This document shows positions 56,100-64,000 of a DNA stretch of 64,000 nt, piece after piece (position 1 is the stretch's first letter; every line of letters starts with the position of its first letter). The notes under the pieces were generated by a model. The model was not told the origin of the DNA and searched no databases. It saw only the letters and a list, made by a program, of their open reading frames with translations. The position numbers and the translations under genes were made by a program. The DNA is from Siphonodentalium dalli (taxonomy: Eukaryota > Mollusca > Scaphopoda > Gadilida > Siphonodentaliidae): positions 201,558,181 to 201,622,180 of the forward strand of contig CP136067.1 of NCBI GenBank assembly GCA_032622095.1, given 5' to 3'.

Positions 56100-56765
56100 A
56101 TTAGCCCTCGATGTGTAACACTTGTCACTGTGCGCGCTCACACCACGGGGGACTTTCAACATTAACTTTTTCCAGCGAATAAATTCAGCCCCGATACATT
56201 TTTATTCCACTCAACAAAGCTGCAGCAATCGCCTTCGGAAAAATCGAACGTTCGCTGTCCACGCTGTGAATTAATCCGCGCCGACGTATCGCGCGCAGAC
56301 GACCGCCTTGTCTATTGAGCAGACGTCCGTCCTTCAGACGTAGCTCCGCCCATTAGTAACGTCTGCTTCAATAGCTTTATGGTCGAACGTTTATCATCTA
56401 TTCGTCCACGCTATTAATTTAATAGAATTTAAAACCTATAAACTGCCAATCAGGGAACTAATTCTTTATAATGACTTTGAAAATAGTTCCTGAATCTTTA
56501 TTATCGCTTAGTCCGTTCGAAGGAGCAAATGATGTTATACGTTTATATCGCTGAAGTTTAAATCGAGCTAATTGAACAACTATGAATTTAAGAAGTGTTT
56601 TCTGGATAACGAAAGAGAGTCTTATTTGTTCTTAATATCGAGATATTTGAGGTTACATTAATTGTCGTCATTACATTCGCTGGTTCCATTTCTTGTGTTG
56701 ACTTTACTATTATAAGTTCAGAACAAACATTTGAGCCGCTACTTTCGCCGACTTACTAAGTGAAA
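56100..56765 (+). promoter_or_regulatory. Probable dbx promoter / 5' leader
   Basis: Repeat-free and locally CpG-rich (56250-56400) immediately before dbx exon 1. Visible motifs: four CAGACG / CGTCTG sites within 70 bp (56296, 56320, 56335, 56360), a TATAAA (56437-56442) with CCAAT 4 bases downstream, and several TAAT cores. The position argues for promoter and leader function; the transcription start cannot be placed from sequence alone. Confidence 0.45.
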
Positions 56766-57063
56766 ATGTTCCCAAATGTGATATCGCCGACACCTTTGTA
56801 CCAGAACATGTTCAGGGCAATTCCGATGAACCCTCAAACAATCGTTTCCAGCCCGTCGTCTGCTTTCATCATGGAGAATTTGATGCGGGACAGAAATGCG
56901 TCACTTCTGGCACGGACTTTACCTGGAAATCCAGCGTTGATCGCGCACAAATCATCGGAGTTACAAACTGTTACCGCGAATAACACAAACACTACACCTT
57001 ATTTGAAATTTGGTGTCAATGCTATTCTTGGGAATGACATGAAATCAAGAAAATCGCCAAACA
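56766..57063 (+). CDS. dbx: DBX-type homeobox protein, exon 1 (N-terminus)
   Basis: The ATG at 56766 (A at -3) opens a 298-nt coding exon ending at a consensus donor (GTAAGT, 57064-57069) after one base of codon 100. The product starts MFPNVISPTPLYQNMFR, matching the MFP...P..Y..LLR start of DBX1/DBX2. It has an Engrailed-homology-1-type Groucho-binding motif (FIMENLM, residues 34-40) where vertebrate DBX has SFLVEDL, and the near-invariant DBX motif YLKFGVNAIL (residues 79-88). DBX proteins are nuclear homeodomain repressors that pattern interneuron progenitors. The frame continues open to 57143 past the donor but loses all similarity. Exon 2 at 61226 joins in phase. The homeodomain exons are outside the window. 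Confidence 0.92.
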
Positions 57064-57142
57064 GTAAGTTTATAATTTCTTATATTCTTGAAACGTTACG
57101 TCACAATATAAAATCACCAAACTTTACTGCTTTCATTGCGTG

Positions 57143-57385
57143 ATGTGCGCTGGTGCAGCATTAAAAGTCCCGTACCAGTGCATTCTCTTATATATGCGAG
57201 TCTCCCATAGGGAGCCTCGCATATATAAGAGAATCCACTGGCTTACAAGGTAAATGTAAATATTGTTAGGCCAATTTATTCTCGTATATACATGCGAGGC
57301 TCCTTATAGGAGACTCGCACACATAAGAGAATCCTTCGGCACAGGGTCTTTCGCTAAATTTCAGGAAGGTCCAATCATGGAAGGG
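57143..57385. mobile_element. P2-type MITE in dbx intron 1
   Basis: GCGCTGGTGCAGCATTAAAAG, TGCATTCTCTTATATATGCG, GCATATATAAGAGAATCCAC, TATTGTTAGGCCAATTTATT, TTCGCTAAATTTCAGGAAGG and TCATGGAAGGG before TTAA (57386-57389). It is the right half of the family seen whole at 40779-41212; the left terminal repeat is missing. Confidence 0.75.
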
Positions 57386-57689
57386 TTAAGGCCACATGGC
57401 GTAGCACCACAGTTATACCTCGGAACATTCCGCCAGTTTCCGGGATCAAAATAAGGTTGATAAATACATAAAATAGTACTTTCAATCGCAGTCATGACCC
57501 CATGATATATACTGACTATATATGCCGCGAAGTATATACCGATATTCCGTGTAGTTATCGACCTAAATATAGCCCCTGATACAAATGTACGTATACACGT
57601 TTAACCTAGTAATTTCAAACCTTTTTTGGCGTTTCGGATATCAAATGCGGTCGACAAATTCATGAAATAATTATATGCAGACATTAATT

Positions 57690-57706
57690 TCTGGGGGGGG
57701 GGGGGG
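57690..57706. repeat. Poly-G tract
   Basis: A run of about 14 G within dbx intron 1 (TTCTGG...GTTTAAACG). Confidence 0.7.
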
Positions 57707-57739
57707 TTTAAACGAATCATCTAAACTGACATGCAAGAC

Positions 57740-58510
57740 TCATTCATGTTTCCAAATTGTGTCTACGTAATTTGGAAAGAGGTATAATATAGGTTGACAA
57801 ATGCACGAAATATTGATATATATGTATATAATATATAATGTACTTGCCATGGTCACAGCCATTTTCCAGCTGTTTTCAGTTTTTCGCACAGAAGTGAAAC
57901 AATCCGCTTTGTTAGTATCGACCAACCCTTTTCCGGAAGTCCCTCTTTGCCTCTATTGGTTTGCCATGCGCACTGCGAATTGTTTGCGTTCGACAGGGGA
58001 AATTAAAAAACAATTGCAGACAAACTTACCTTTTCGCTATTTAATGACCATTTGAACCAGGATAATTGATTAAATCGTTGGGTGATATACTGCATACTAT
58101 TTTCAGTAAATGCGCAGATCCTGACTTTTATTTAAACGGATAAAATTTCTTTCTACGTAATTTGGAGCGACGGATACGATAGGTCGATAAATAAACGAAA
58201 TATTGATATATCGGCTTCATATGCTCTGAAAAACACTTGCCAAAGTCACAGCCATTTTTCGGCCGTTTTCAACTTTTCGCCAGAAGTCTGATAAACGCTC
58301 TTTATTGCTACCATATCAGGAATAGACTACCACGGAATGCTCTTTTCTGTTCCATGTCGTGCAAATGGCTGTTTTGTGTTTGGGACCCATGCATGCAACA
58401 CACCGTATTCACAGTTATATTTTTCATTACTTCAATGTATTTTAGGTTACGCGCTCGTAGAAAGGTAGATCAGAAATTCATCGACCTATTTCGATACTGA
58501 GAAAAATTCA
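57740..58510 (-). repeat. Two dispersed family E copies in dbx intron 1
   Basis: Partial copy at 57745-57930 (CCAAATTGTGTCTACGTAAT, CATGGTCACAGCCATTTTCC) and a near-complete inverted copy at 58146-58510 (GATACGATAGGTCGATAAAT, AAACACTTGCCAAAGTCACA, CTTTATTGCTACCATATCAG, TCGACCTATTTCGATACTGA, CAAAAGCGAATAC). Confidence 0.75.
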
Positions 58511-58880
58511 AAAGCGAATACTATTATGTGTGTTTTGGAGCGCAAACCGCCATGTACCTTTTACTCAGAAATATTGACATAATGGCAACTGATACAATGT
58601 TCGTTGATTCTAATACCGCCGAAACAATTGCTCATTATTTCTACAATATAAGGAACAGACTAACATGGAACGCTCTTTTATGTTCCGTGCTGTCTACATG
58701 GCTTTTGTGACCTGTGTTCAACGTTTTATTTGTTTTTACTTCAATACGTCTTTCTGTGTAAGCGCTCGTATAAAGGTAGTTTAATTGTGTATCAGAAATA
58801 TTCGAAAGCTAATATTCTTAGTGTACTTTTGGAGCTCGAACCGAATGTAACAATGAAGAGCGACACGGAAGTATAGGACA
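58511..58880 (-). repeat. Further family E-related fragment
   Basis: GTGTGTTTTGGAGCGCAAAC, AACATGGAACGCTCTTTTAT, TTACTTCAATACGTC and CGCTCGTATAAAGGTAG follow the family E vocabulary at higher divergence. Confidence 0.55.
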
Positions 58881-58887
58881 ATTGTTT

Positions 58888-58947
58888 CATATTGACATTA
58901 TATATATGCTACAACTGTTTCATATTGACATTATATATATGCTACAA
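58888..58947 (+). repeat. ~33-bp direct duplication
   Basis: TGTTTCATATTGACATTATA plus TATATGCTACAA occurs twice in tandem. Confidence 0.9.
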
Positions 58948-59256
58948 AAGAAATTAATCAAATCAAAGAATTTAGAAAATCAGTTCCGGACTCTTCAGTG
59001 TGGAATGACAAAGAGCGTCCCTGTAAAAGTATTCCTGATATGGTAAAAACTAAGAGCGTTCCTGTAAATTCATTCCTGGTATATATATGGTAATGTTCCC
59101 TAATTTAGTGATATTGACCCGATTATTTTCCCAGAATATATATACAAGGTGCCGACTGAGTATATATTTGCAGAATAGTGAGCATATATATACATATAGT
59201 GGTCGATATTTTATAGAAATGTACGATTTTTCCTCGAACAAATAAATCGCGTAAAT

Positions 59257-59475
59257 TAAATATTTATTTGACTAAGAACTAAGTTAGTCGTATCAATTTT
59301 AATTTAGTCATTATGACTAACATTTATTTGACTAAGAACTAAGTTAGTCGTATCAATTTTAATTTAGTCATTATGACTAACATTTATTTGACTAAGAACT
59401 AAGTTAGACGTATCAATTTTAACTTAGTCAAAATGACTAACTTAGCTGATGACTAAGAACAAGTTAGTGATTGTT
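59257..59475 (+). repeat. 60-bp repeat, 3 copies
   Basis: ATTTATTTGACTAAGAACTA, AGTTAGTCGTATCAATTTTA and ATTTAGTCATTATGACTAAC in tandem; the third copy is diverged at its end. Each unit contains a GTTAGTCATAATGACTAAAT-type inverted segment. Confidence 0.9.
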
Positions 59476-59479
59476 ATTA

Positions 59480-60385
59480 AGGATTTTTCTCAGTGTAACT
59501 GAAACCTATGGTATCAGTCTAACAGCTACTCTTAATTCATCGCCCCCTTAAACACGAACATGTTCAGAATATTAAGCGCACACACCTGTAGCAATGCATT
59601 TGGTTGACCGACATTCAACATATAACGTCAGTAGAAGGGTAAGTTAACAATCGTGTGTAATCATTGCTATGTTTAATTGATGAAGTGGGATATAACAAAG
59701 CAGTCATCCGGGTCGTTATTATTTATCTTTTGAACTGAAGACTGACATCCATCAAGGCAATTGTCAGGTCAGTAGAGAGCGATTATAGCAACAACAACAA
59801 CATATTATACCATTGGTTTCCAAAAGATGTAAAATATACACCCACAAATAATATACCATTCCAGCCTCACCCATTGTTTATTGCTATGTTCATGTGTTTT
59901 TGTTTTGTGTAAATATATTCGGGAGAGATGTAGTTGTTCTTCAATCCCGTGACCAAATATATACTTTACATAATTTGGCAAATATGTTCAAACTAAATTA
60001 ATTTTCAGGGTATGGTGCACTGTGTATCCACCCTCTTTCCGATTCAATCAATTTATATCTTTCTGTGTGGAGAAATATTATTTAACAAAGGAAGAAATAT
60101 GAGTGTAATTCATCGACATTTTTAATAGAATAGAATAGAATTTATTAGCAAGAACATCCATATATAAGGACAGGTTGCTGAGAATACATAATTAATAAAC
60201 AATCAAATAGCAAACATGGCGAAAAGTAGTACTAAAGCGTTCAAATAATAAAACAAATGAAACTGATAATTCACACCGCGGCAATCTACCACGGAATGAT
60301 TGTTTAATTGAAGGCATGTACGTCGACCACGCAGATAACTTGTCCGTCATCACACGAGAGAGCTACGCAGATACATTTCAATGAA
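59480..60385. other. dbx intron 1, no further feature
   Basis: AT-rich intronic sequence. A short (AATAG)n tract is at about 60125-60140. Confidence 0.4.
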
Positions 60386-60390
60386 AATAA

Positions 60391-60491
60391 CATCTTTATT
60401 TAGACCGTTTCGTCATTAATAGTGATCTTTATTTAGACCGTTTCGTCATTAATAGTGATCTTTATTTAGACCGTTTCGTCATTAATAGTGA
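60391..60491 (+). repeat. 33-bp repeat, 3 copies
   Basis: ATCTTTATTTAGACCGTTTC plus GTCATTAATAGTG, three near-identical tandem copies. Confidence 0.95.
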
Positions 60492-60744
60492 TTTCTTGGA
60501 TGAAACACATTATTCCCGTTCGCACTGGTTCGTTTGCTTCTTAAACGAACGAACGAACATGATTTAGAAATTATTTTATAATAATATTCAGTTATATTCT
60601 GTCGGTACTGCAAACATTACTATGTGTGATTCAGACCATGCAATAAACTAGAAGATTGTTATATTGTATAATATCATATTACATAACAAGATGGCTGTTA
60701 CGGCATTAAACTAGCAATTATTATCAATCAATTAATATCACTAC

Positions 60745-60860
60745 ATTATATTATATTATATTATATTATATTATATGAATATTATTTGACCTGCCAAAAT
60801 TCCATACGAATGACTATCACATAAATACAGAATGACTATCACATAAATACAGTCATTTGA
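60745..60860. repeat. (TTATA)n tract and 23-bp duplication
   Basis: (ATTAT)n at about 60746-60775, followed by two copies of GAATGACTATCACATAAATA CAG (60809-60853). Confidence 0.85.
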
Positions 60861-61144
60861 TTTAGATAGAAAACGGAGCAGGTTAACATAATACCCACGA
60901 GTTGTCAAGGCAGGATTCCGTGGACCTCTTTGTGGTTAAAAACAGAATCGGGTTTTCATCAAAATGAGCCGCCCAATCAAATCGTCGAAACATTAACATA
61001 ATAAGCGACTTGGCTAAATATAATATTTCTGGGGTTGCATACAATAAAAGAGTTATCACATTGTTTCAAGATTGAGACGATGGATCGGTGAATAGTGACT
61101 TCCTTGGGTTGACAATTCCTCGTGTCAAACTCAACACAATACGA

Positions 61145-61222
61145 TAATTATATTATATTATATTATATTATATTAAATTGCATTATATTATATTATATTA
61201 TATTATATTATATTATATATTA
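61145..61222 (+). repeat. (TATTA)n microsatellite abutting the exon 2 acceptor
   Basis: About 70 bases of TATTA repeat with one interruption (AAATTGCA) run to within three bases of the CAG acceptor (61223-61225). No C/T-rich tract is present in the last 40 bases of the intron. Confidence 0.9.
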
Positions 61223-61225
61223 CAG

Positions 61226-61411
61226 GCGACTCCAGACCGAGCAGTACGACAAACAGTCCTCCACTCATGGCCTGCTTTCCGACGACCAGCTGCTCTAAAA
61301 CATGTCCGTTCGGTTCACACAACTCACTCAACTGTTTATCGTGCGCCCCGAGACAACCATCCCTGTATGAGAACCCATTCGCCGGCATGGCGAGACATCC
61401 ATACTTCAATG
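61226..61411 (+). CDS. dbx: DBX-type homeobox protein, exon 2
   Basis: The exon lies between TATTACAG (acceptor) and G|GTAAGT (donor, GT at 61412). Its first two bases complete the codon split by exon 1 (giving Ser), and the frame is open for all 186 nt. It encodes a Ser/Thr/Pro-rich then Cys-rich stretch (MACFPTTSCSKTCPFG, LNCLSCAPR) and ends SLYENPFAGMARHPYFNG. The closing HPYFNG corresponds to the F-P-Y-F-E-G that precedes the homeodomain in vertebrate DBX1. Exon length 186 nt leaves phase 1 for the next exon, which is not in the window. Compared with vertebrate DBX the Cys-rich segment is unusual. The last ~53 bases of the exon belong to a 68-bp unit repeated downstream. Assignment rests on phase, splice sites and the terminal motif. 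Confidence 0.8.
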
Positions 61412-61690
61412 GTAAGTTACATGTACATCCCTTTAGGAGAACTCATTCGCCGCCATGGCGGGACATCCATACTTCAATGGTAAGTTACATGTACATCCCT
61501 GTATGAGAACTCATTCGCCGGCATGGCGAGACATCCATACTTCAATGGTAGGTTACATGTACATCCATGGTCCCTGTATGAGAACCTATTAGCCGACATG
61601 GTCAGACATCTATATATACTTCAATGGTAAGTTACACGAGAACCCATTCGCCGGCATGGCGATACATCCATACTTTAATGGTAAGATACT
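61359..61690 (+). repeat. 68-bp tandem repeat of exon end plus splice donor, 5 copies
   Basis: Units begin at 61359, 61427, 61495 and 61563 and a truncated fifth at about 61635. Each holds ATCCCTGTATGAGAACYCAT, TCGCCGGCATGGCGAGACAT, CCATACTTCAATG and then a donor: GTAAGT (61412, 61480), GTAGGT (61548), GTAAGT (61627), GTAAGA (61681). Unit 1 is half exon 2 and half intron. Spacing between donors (68, 68, 79, 54) shifts the reading frame for donors 2, 3, 4 and 5 relative to donor 1. Read-through from donor 1 reaches a stop at about 61504-61506. Confidence 0.9.
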
Positions 61691-61694
61691 TGTT

Positions 61695-62815
61695 TTGACC
61701 TTCTGTCAAATTTCCAACTCAAATTGCGTATAGATGGCAAAAATGTCCACTTTAGGGGAGGGGACGTTTGTTGCACTTTCTGCGACATATATTGTGAGTC
61801 GAATTCACTTCTTTGAGCGTCGTAATAATTTTGCAACAGTATTAACGCAGTTTGGGCTAAGAGGACACCAACATGGAAACAAATCGGGAGCTTTTAAGCT
61901 TCGAGGGACATCTCAATGTGCATTTCCGATCATAACATGGCCATTTCAATATGAACTGATGATATGTAAACGCATATACTATAAGCAATAAATTAAGGGG
62001 CACAATGTAGCTTACAATATTTCAAGTTGGGCATTTGATCCGGTTTAAGGACGAGTGATGTTGGAAATGTGTGGTAGACACCCTTTCCACAGAAAGGGTC
62101 CACGACAAAGTTCATGCGTTCATCATATCTGGTTTCATCTGACAGAGGTGATGGGTTCTCCGTTTGCGAAAAAGGGGAATCGCATACACAATTTTGGAAC
62201 ACAAAGTAAAGATATTACTGTCATTTGATGATTTCTGGACACCATACATCCCAGACGACATGTGAGAGTCGTCACACTATCAGTTAAACATCTCACATGC
62301 ACTCGTTAGCTCATAAACAACCGGCACGTAATTACTATGGCAACCAGATACTCGTCAAATTATCATTCCATGCTTTAAACCGGGTATTAGAATACAAAGG
62401 GATCCTATTGTAGAAACATGTTGTCGGGTGTAATCTGGAAACCCAAGGTGGTTGTTTGGTCGGTGTATCTTTAATTAGTTCTCTGATTTACAACCTCGCG
62501 TGTGTCCTTACACGACACTAGATGTCCCCCGCCGCTAGGGGTCGCTTAAGCCGACGTCTATTTATAATATTATGTTTCATTGTATTTTCTGGATTATCCG
62601 ACTGACAATGATGGTGGTAGTTAGTTTCCACGTGAACAACTTCTATCTTTATCTATTAGTCGATAAATATCTACATATGTCATGGTTAATGGGAGATAAT
62701 TCACGATGAACGACGTCCGCTAGGTGGCTCAGGTTTCAGACGATGCATGTGGTTCTCGTGTGGAGATGAACGAATTCACCCACATGTCGGGTTTTCTCGA
62801 AGTACATATGTGCCC
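61695..62815. other. dbx intron 2, no exon recognised
   Basis: No homeodomain-like frame is visible. Open frames at 61734-61991 (plus) and 61993-62202 (minus) have no known motif. Confidence 0.4.
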
Positions 62816-62816
62816 A

Positions 62817-62844
62817 GCCAGTGATATTGTACAATATCACTGGC
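62817..62844. repeat. 28-bp perfect palindrome
   Basis: GCCAGTGATATTGT followed by its exact reverse complement, no spacer. It lies in the presumed dbx intron 2. Confidence 0.95.
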
Positions 62845-62914
62845 CCATGCAGCTATGCGAAAATGGACAACCCACACGCTGCACCATCATGTGACGTTAA
62901 ACTGCGCAACTTAA

Positions 62915-63262
62915 CCCTTTACCCAACAAACCGGCCAAAACCGGCCAAATAAAGCTTCAACAGCCTAAAATATCTTCGGTCTGTCTCAATAGAACCATAC
63001 AAATATGGATATCATTGGAACCGGCTCCTAGACAACATTGTGATAGTTACAGTTATGCCCTGTGCTAATGCATTCTCTTATATATGCGAGCCGACCATAG
63101 GTCGCCTCGCATATATAAGAGAATGCATTGGCCTAAAAAAAATGTGTTAATGTGTTTAATGTGTTAAGCCAATGCATTCTCTTATATATGCGAGGCGACC
63201 TATGGTCGACTCGCATATATAAGAGAATGCATTGGCACAGGGCCCTTCTGTTGGGTAAAGGG
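62915..63262. mobile_element. piggyBac-like MITE, second copy (inverted)
   Basis: Flanked by TTAA (62911-62914, 63263-63266), with ends CCCTTTACCCAACA / TGTTGGGTAAAGGG. It is the reverse orientation of the 10192-10614 copy: its left third (GCTTCAACAGCCTAAAATAT, ATCTTCGGTCTGTCTCAATA) equals the complement of that copy's right third. It carries two full CTCTTATATATGCGAG palindromes. Confidence 0.88.
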
Positions 63263-63369
63263 TTAAAGGGAGACAAGGCATTCGAAGTGGGATTCAGGCG
63301 ATGTAGCGTAACAATCTGTAAAACGACTATCATCAATAAGTACATGGAAAAATAGATTAAATATATTCT

Positions 63370-63505
63370 TATTTTCATTATTAATAAATCTCAAATAATG
63401 AGATTTCGCATATCAAACATTAATTACTGTCACCGTACATATCAAACACTAATTACTGTCACCGTACTAATTACTGATACCGTACTAATTACTGATACCG
63501 TACGG
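63370..63505 (+). repeat. Short tandem ACTAATTACTGTCACCGTAC units
   Basis: Two units of ATATCAAACAYTAATTACTG TCACCGTAC, then two of TACTAATTACTGATACCG (63408-63502). Confidence 0.8.
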
Positions 63506-63750
63506 TGGAGCTACTTATAAAAATACATTTAGTCTAATAGGATACCAAATACTCATCACAACTTGATGAAAGCAAACATTGGAGAAGGTCAAAGCATTGA
63601 ACAATACATTGGCAAATCATATTAAGACTAAAATATGAGAACTTACTACACGATTAGCGATGTTTGAACATTGGCGAATTCACTGAGTCAGTTTCGTTTA
63701 TTCAACAATTGTTTAAATAAGAGACAATTCGCTTTTGGAGAACTATTAAT

Positions 63751-63893
63751 CAAGCCTTGAAATAGGGTGTCTGTCATTTGCAGAATGAGGTCCCCAGAGG
63801 GTGAATTTAGTGATGCTACCCCGCATAGCGGGCTAGCATCACCAAATTCACCCTCTGGGGACCTCATTCTGCTTACACCTATTTCAAGGCTTG
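63751..63893. mobile_element. Hairpin MITE, near-perfect copy
   Basis: Arms of about 65 bp: CAAGCCTTGAAATAGG, GCAGAATGAGGTCCCCAGAG, GGTGAATTTAGTGATGCTA and the mirror image, meeting at CCCCGCATAGCGGG. Flanks CTATTAAT and CTATCAAT look like an 8-bp target duplication, which would suit a hAT-type element. Four decayed relatives lie at 10.0, 10.8 and 42.1-42.2 kb. Confidence 0.85.
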
Positions 63894-63894
63894 C

Positions 63895-64000
63895 TATCAA
63901 TAATGAATATAAGAACAAAGTTGATCGATTTCTCCATGTTCTTCAGAGTTGTGATGTTTTACAGACTTTAATATTTTGCTCACATTTACACACTGCCAGT
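63895..64000. other. Window edge, no feature
   Basis: Intronic or intergenic AT-rich sequence; no exon recognised before the edge. Confidence 0.4.

Noticed and set aside
57064-57143. Continuation of the dbx exon 1 frame past the donor
   Set aside because: A consensus GTAAGT lies at 57064, similarity to DBX ends there, and exon 2 joins in phase.
61734-62202. Possible dbx exon 3 with the homeodomain
   Set aside because: Neither strand shows homeodomain residues such as WFQNRR anywhere in 61.7-64.0 kb.

Overview
The window is nuclear DNA from an animal. It is AT-rich, has introns, carries remnants of several eukaryotic transposon classes and is dominated by tandem repeats. The two exons of a DBX-type homeobox gene and the mix of Helitron, TTAA-flanked, hairpin and SINE elements fit a marine invertebrate, probably a mollusc or other lophotrochozoan; no species can be named. 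There is no prokaryotic gene organisation: almost every open frame is short, or is an artefact of a tandem repeat whose unit happens to lack stops.

Only two well-supported protein-coding loci are present. (1) A single-exon, Crypton-derived tyrosine recombinase (KIAA1958/DUF3504 type) lies at 27834-29600 on the plus strand. It keeps the H-x-x-R, H and Y catalytic residues but has Cys where the first catalytic Arg is expected. (2) The 5' part of a dbx homeobox gene lies at the right end: exon 1 at 56766-57063 and exon 2 at 61226-61411, joined in phase across a 4.16 kb intron. The homeodomain exons must lie beyond the right edge. The end of exon 2 together with its splice donor is tandemly repeated five times (61359-61690). 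A frameshifted zinc-knuckle ORF1 of a non-LTR retrotransposon is at 32940-33524 (minus).

Layout: 1-2.9 kb is unannotated apart from a G-rich dispersed element. From 2.95 to 9.38 kb there is a 2.7 kb array of a 19-bp satellite, then a 485-bp inverted-repeat element, then a Helitron-like element containing a diverged ~120-bp array. From 10 to 16 kb there are hairpin and TTAA-flanked MITEs and six minisatellites. From 16.9 to 17.8 kb there is a gene-desert block with enhancer-like composition. From 19 to 27 kb there are dispersed repeat families, a MITE with an internal 24-bp minisatellite, and a tRNA-derived SINE. From 27.8 to 31 kb lie the recombinase gene and two palindromic MITEs. From 33.2 to 37.1 kb there are a broken retroelement, a 1.2 kb 24-bp satellite and a 35-bp array. 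From 38.1 to 44.8 kb there are a second Helitron-like element, a 116-bp array made from a transposon end, and a paralogous duplication. From 46.3 to 47.4 kb there is a terminal-inverted-repeat element. From 50.6 to 54.3 kb there are three minisatellites. From 55 to 64 kb lies the dbx locus with its repeat-filled intron.

A common thread is local tandem amplification of short functional ends: transposon termini, transposon interiors and, at dbx, an exon end with its 5' splice site. That recurring behaviour is the most unusual property of the window.
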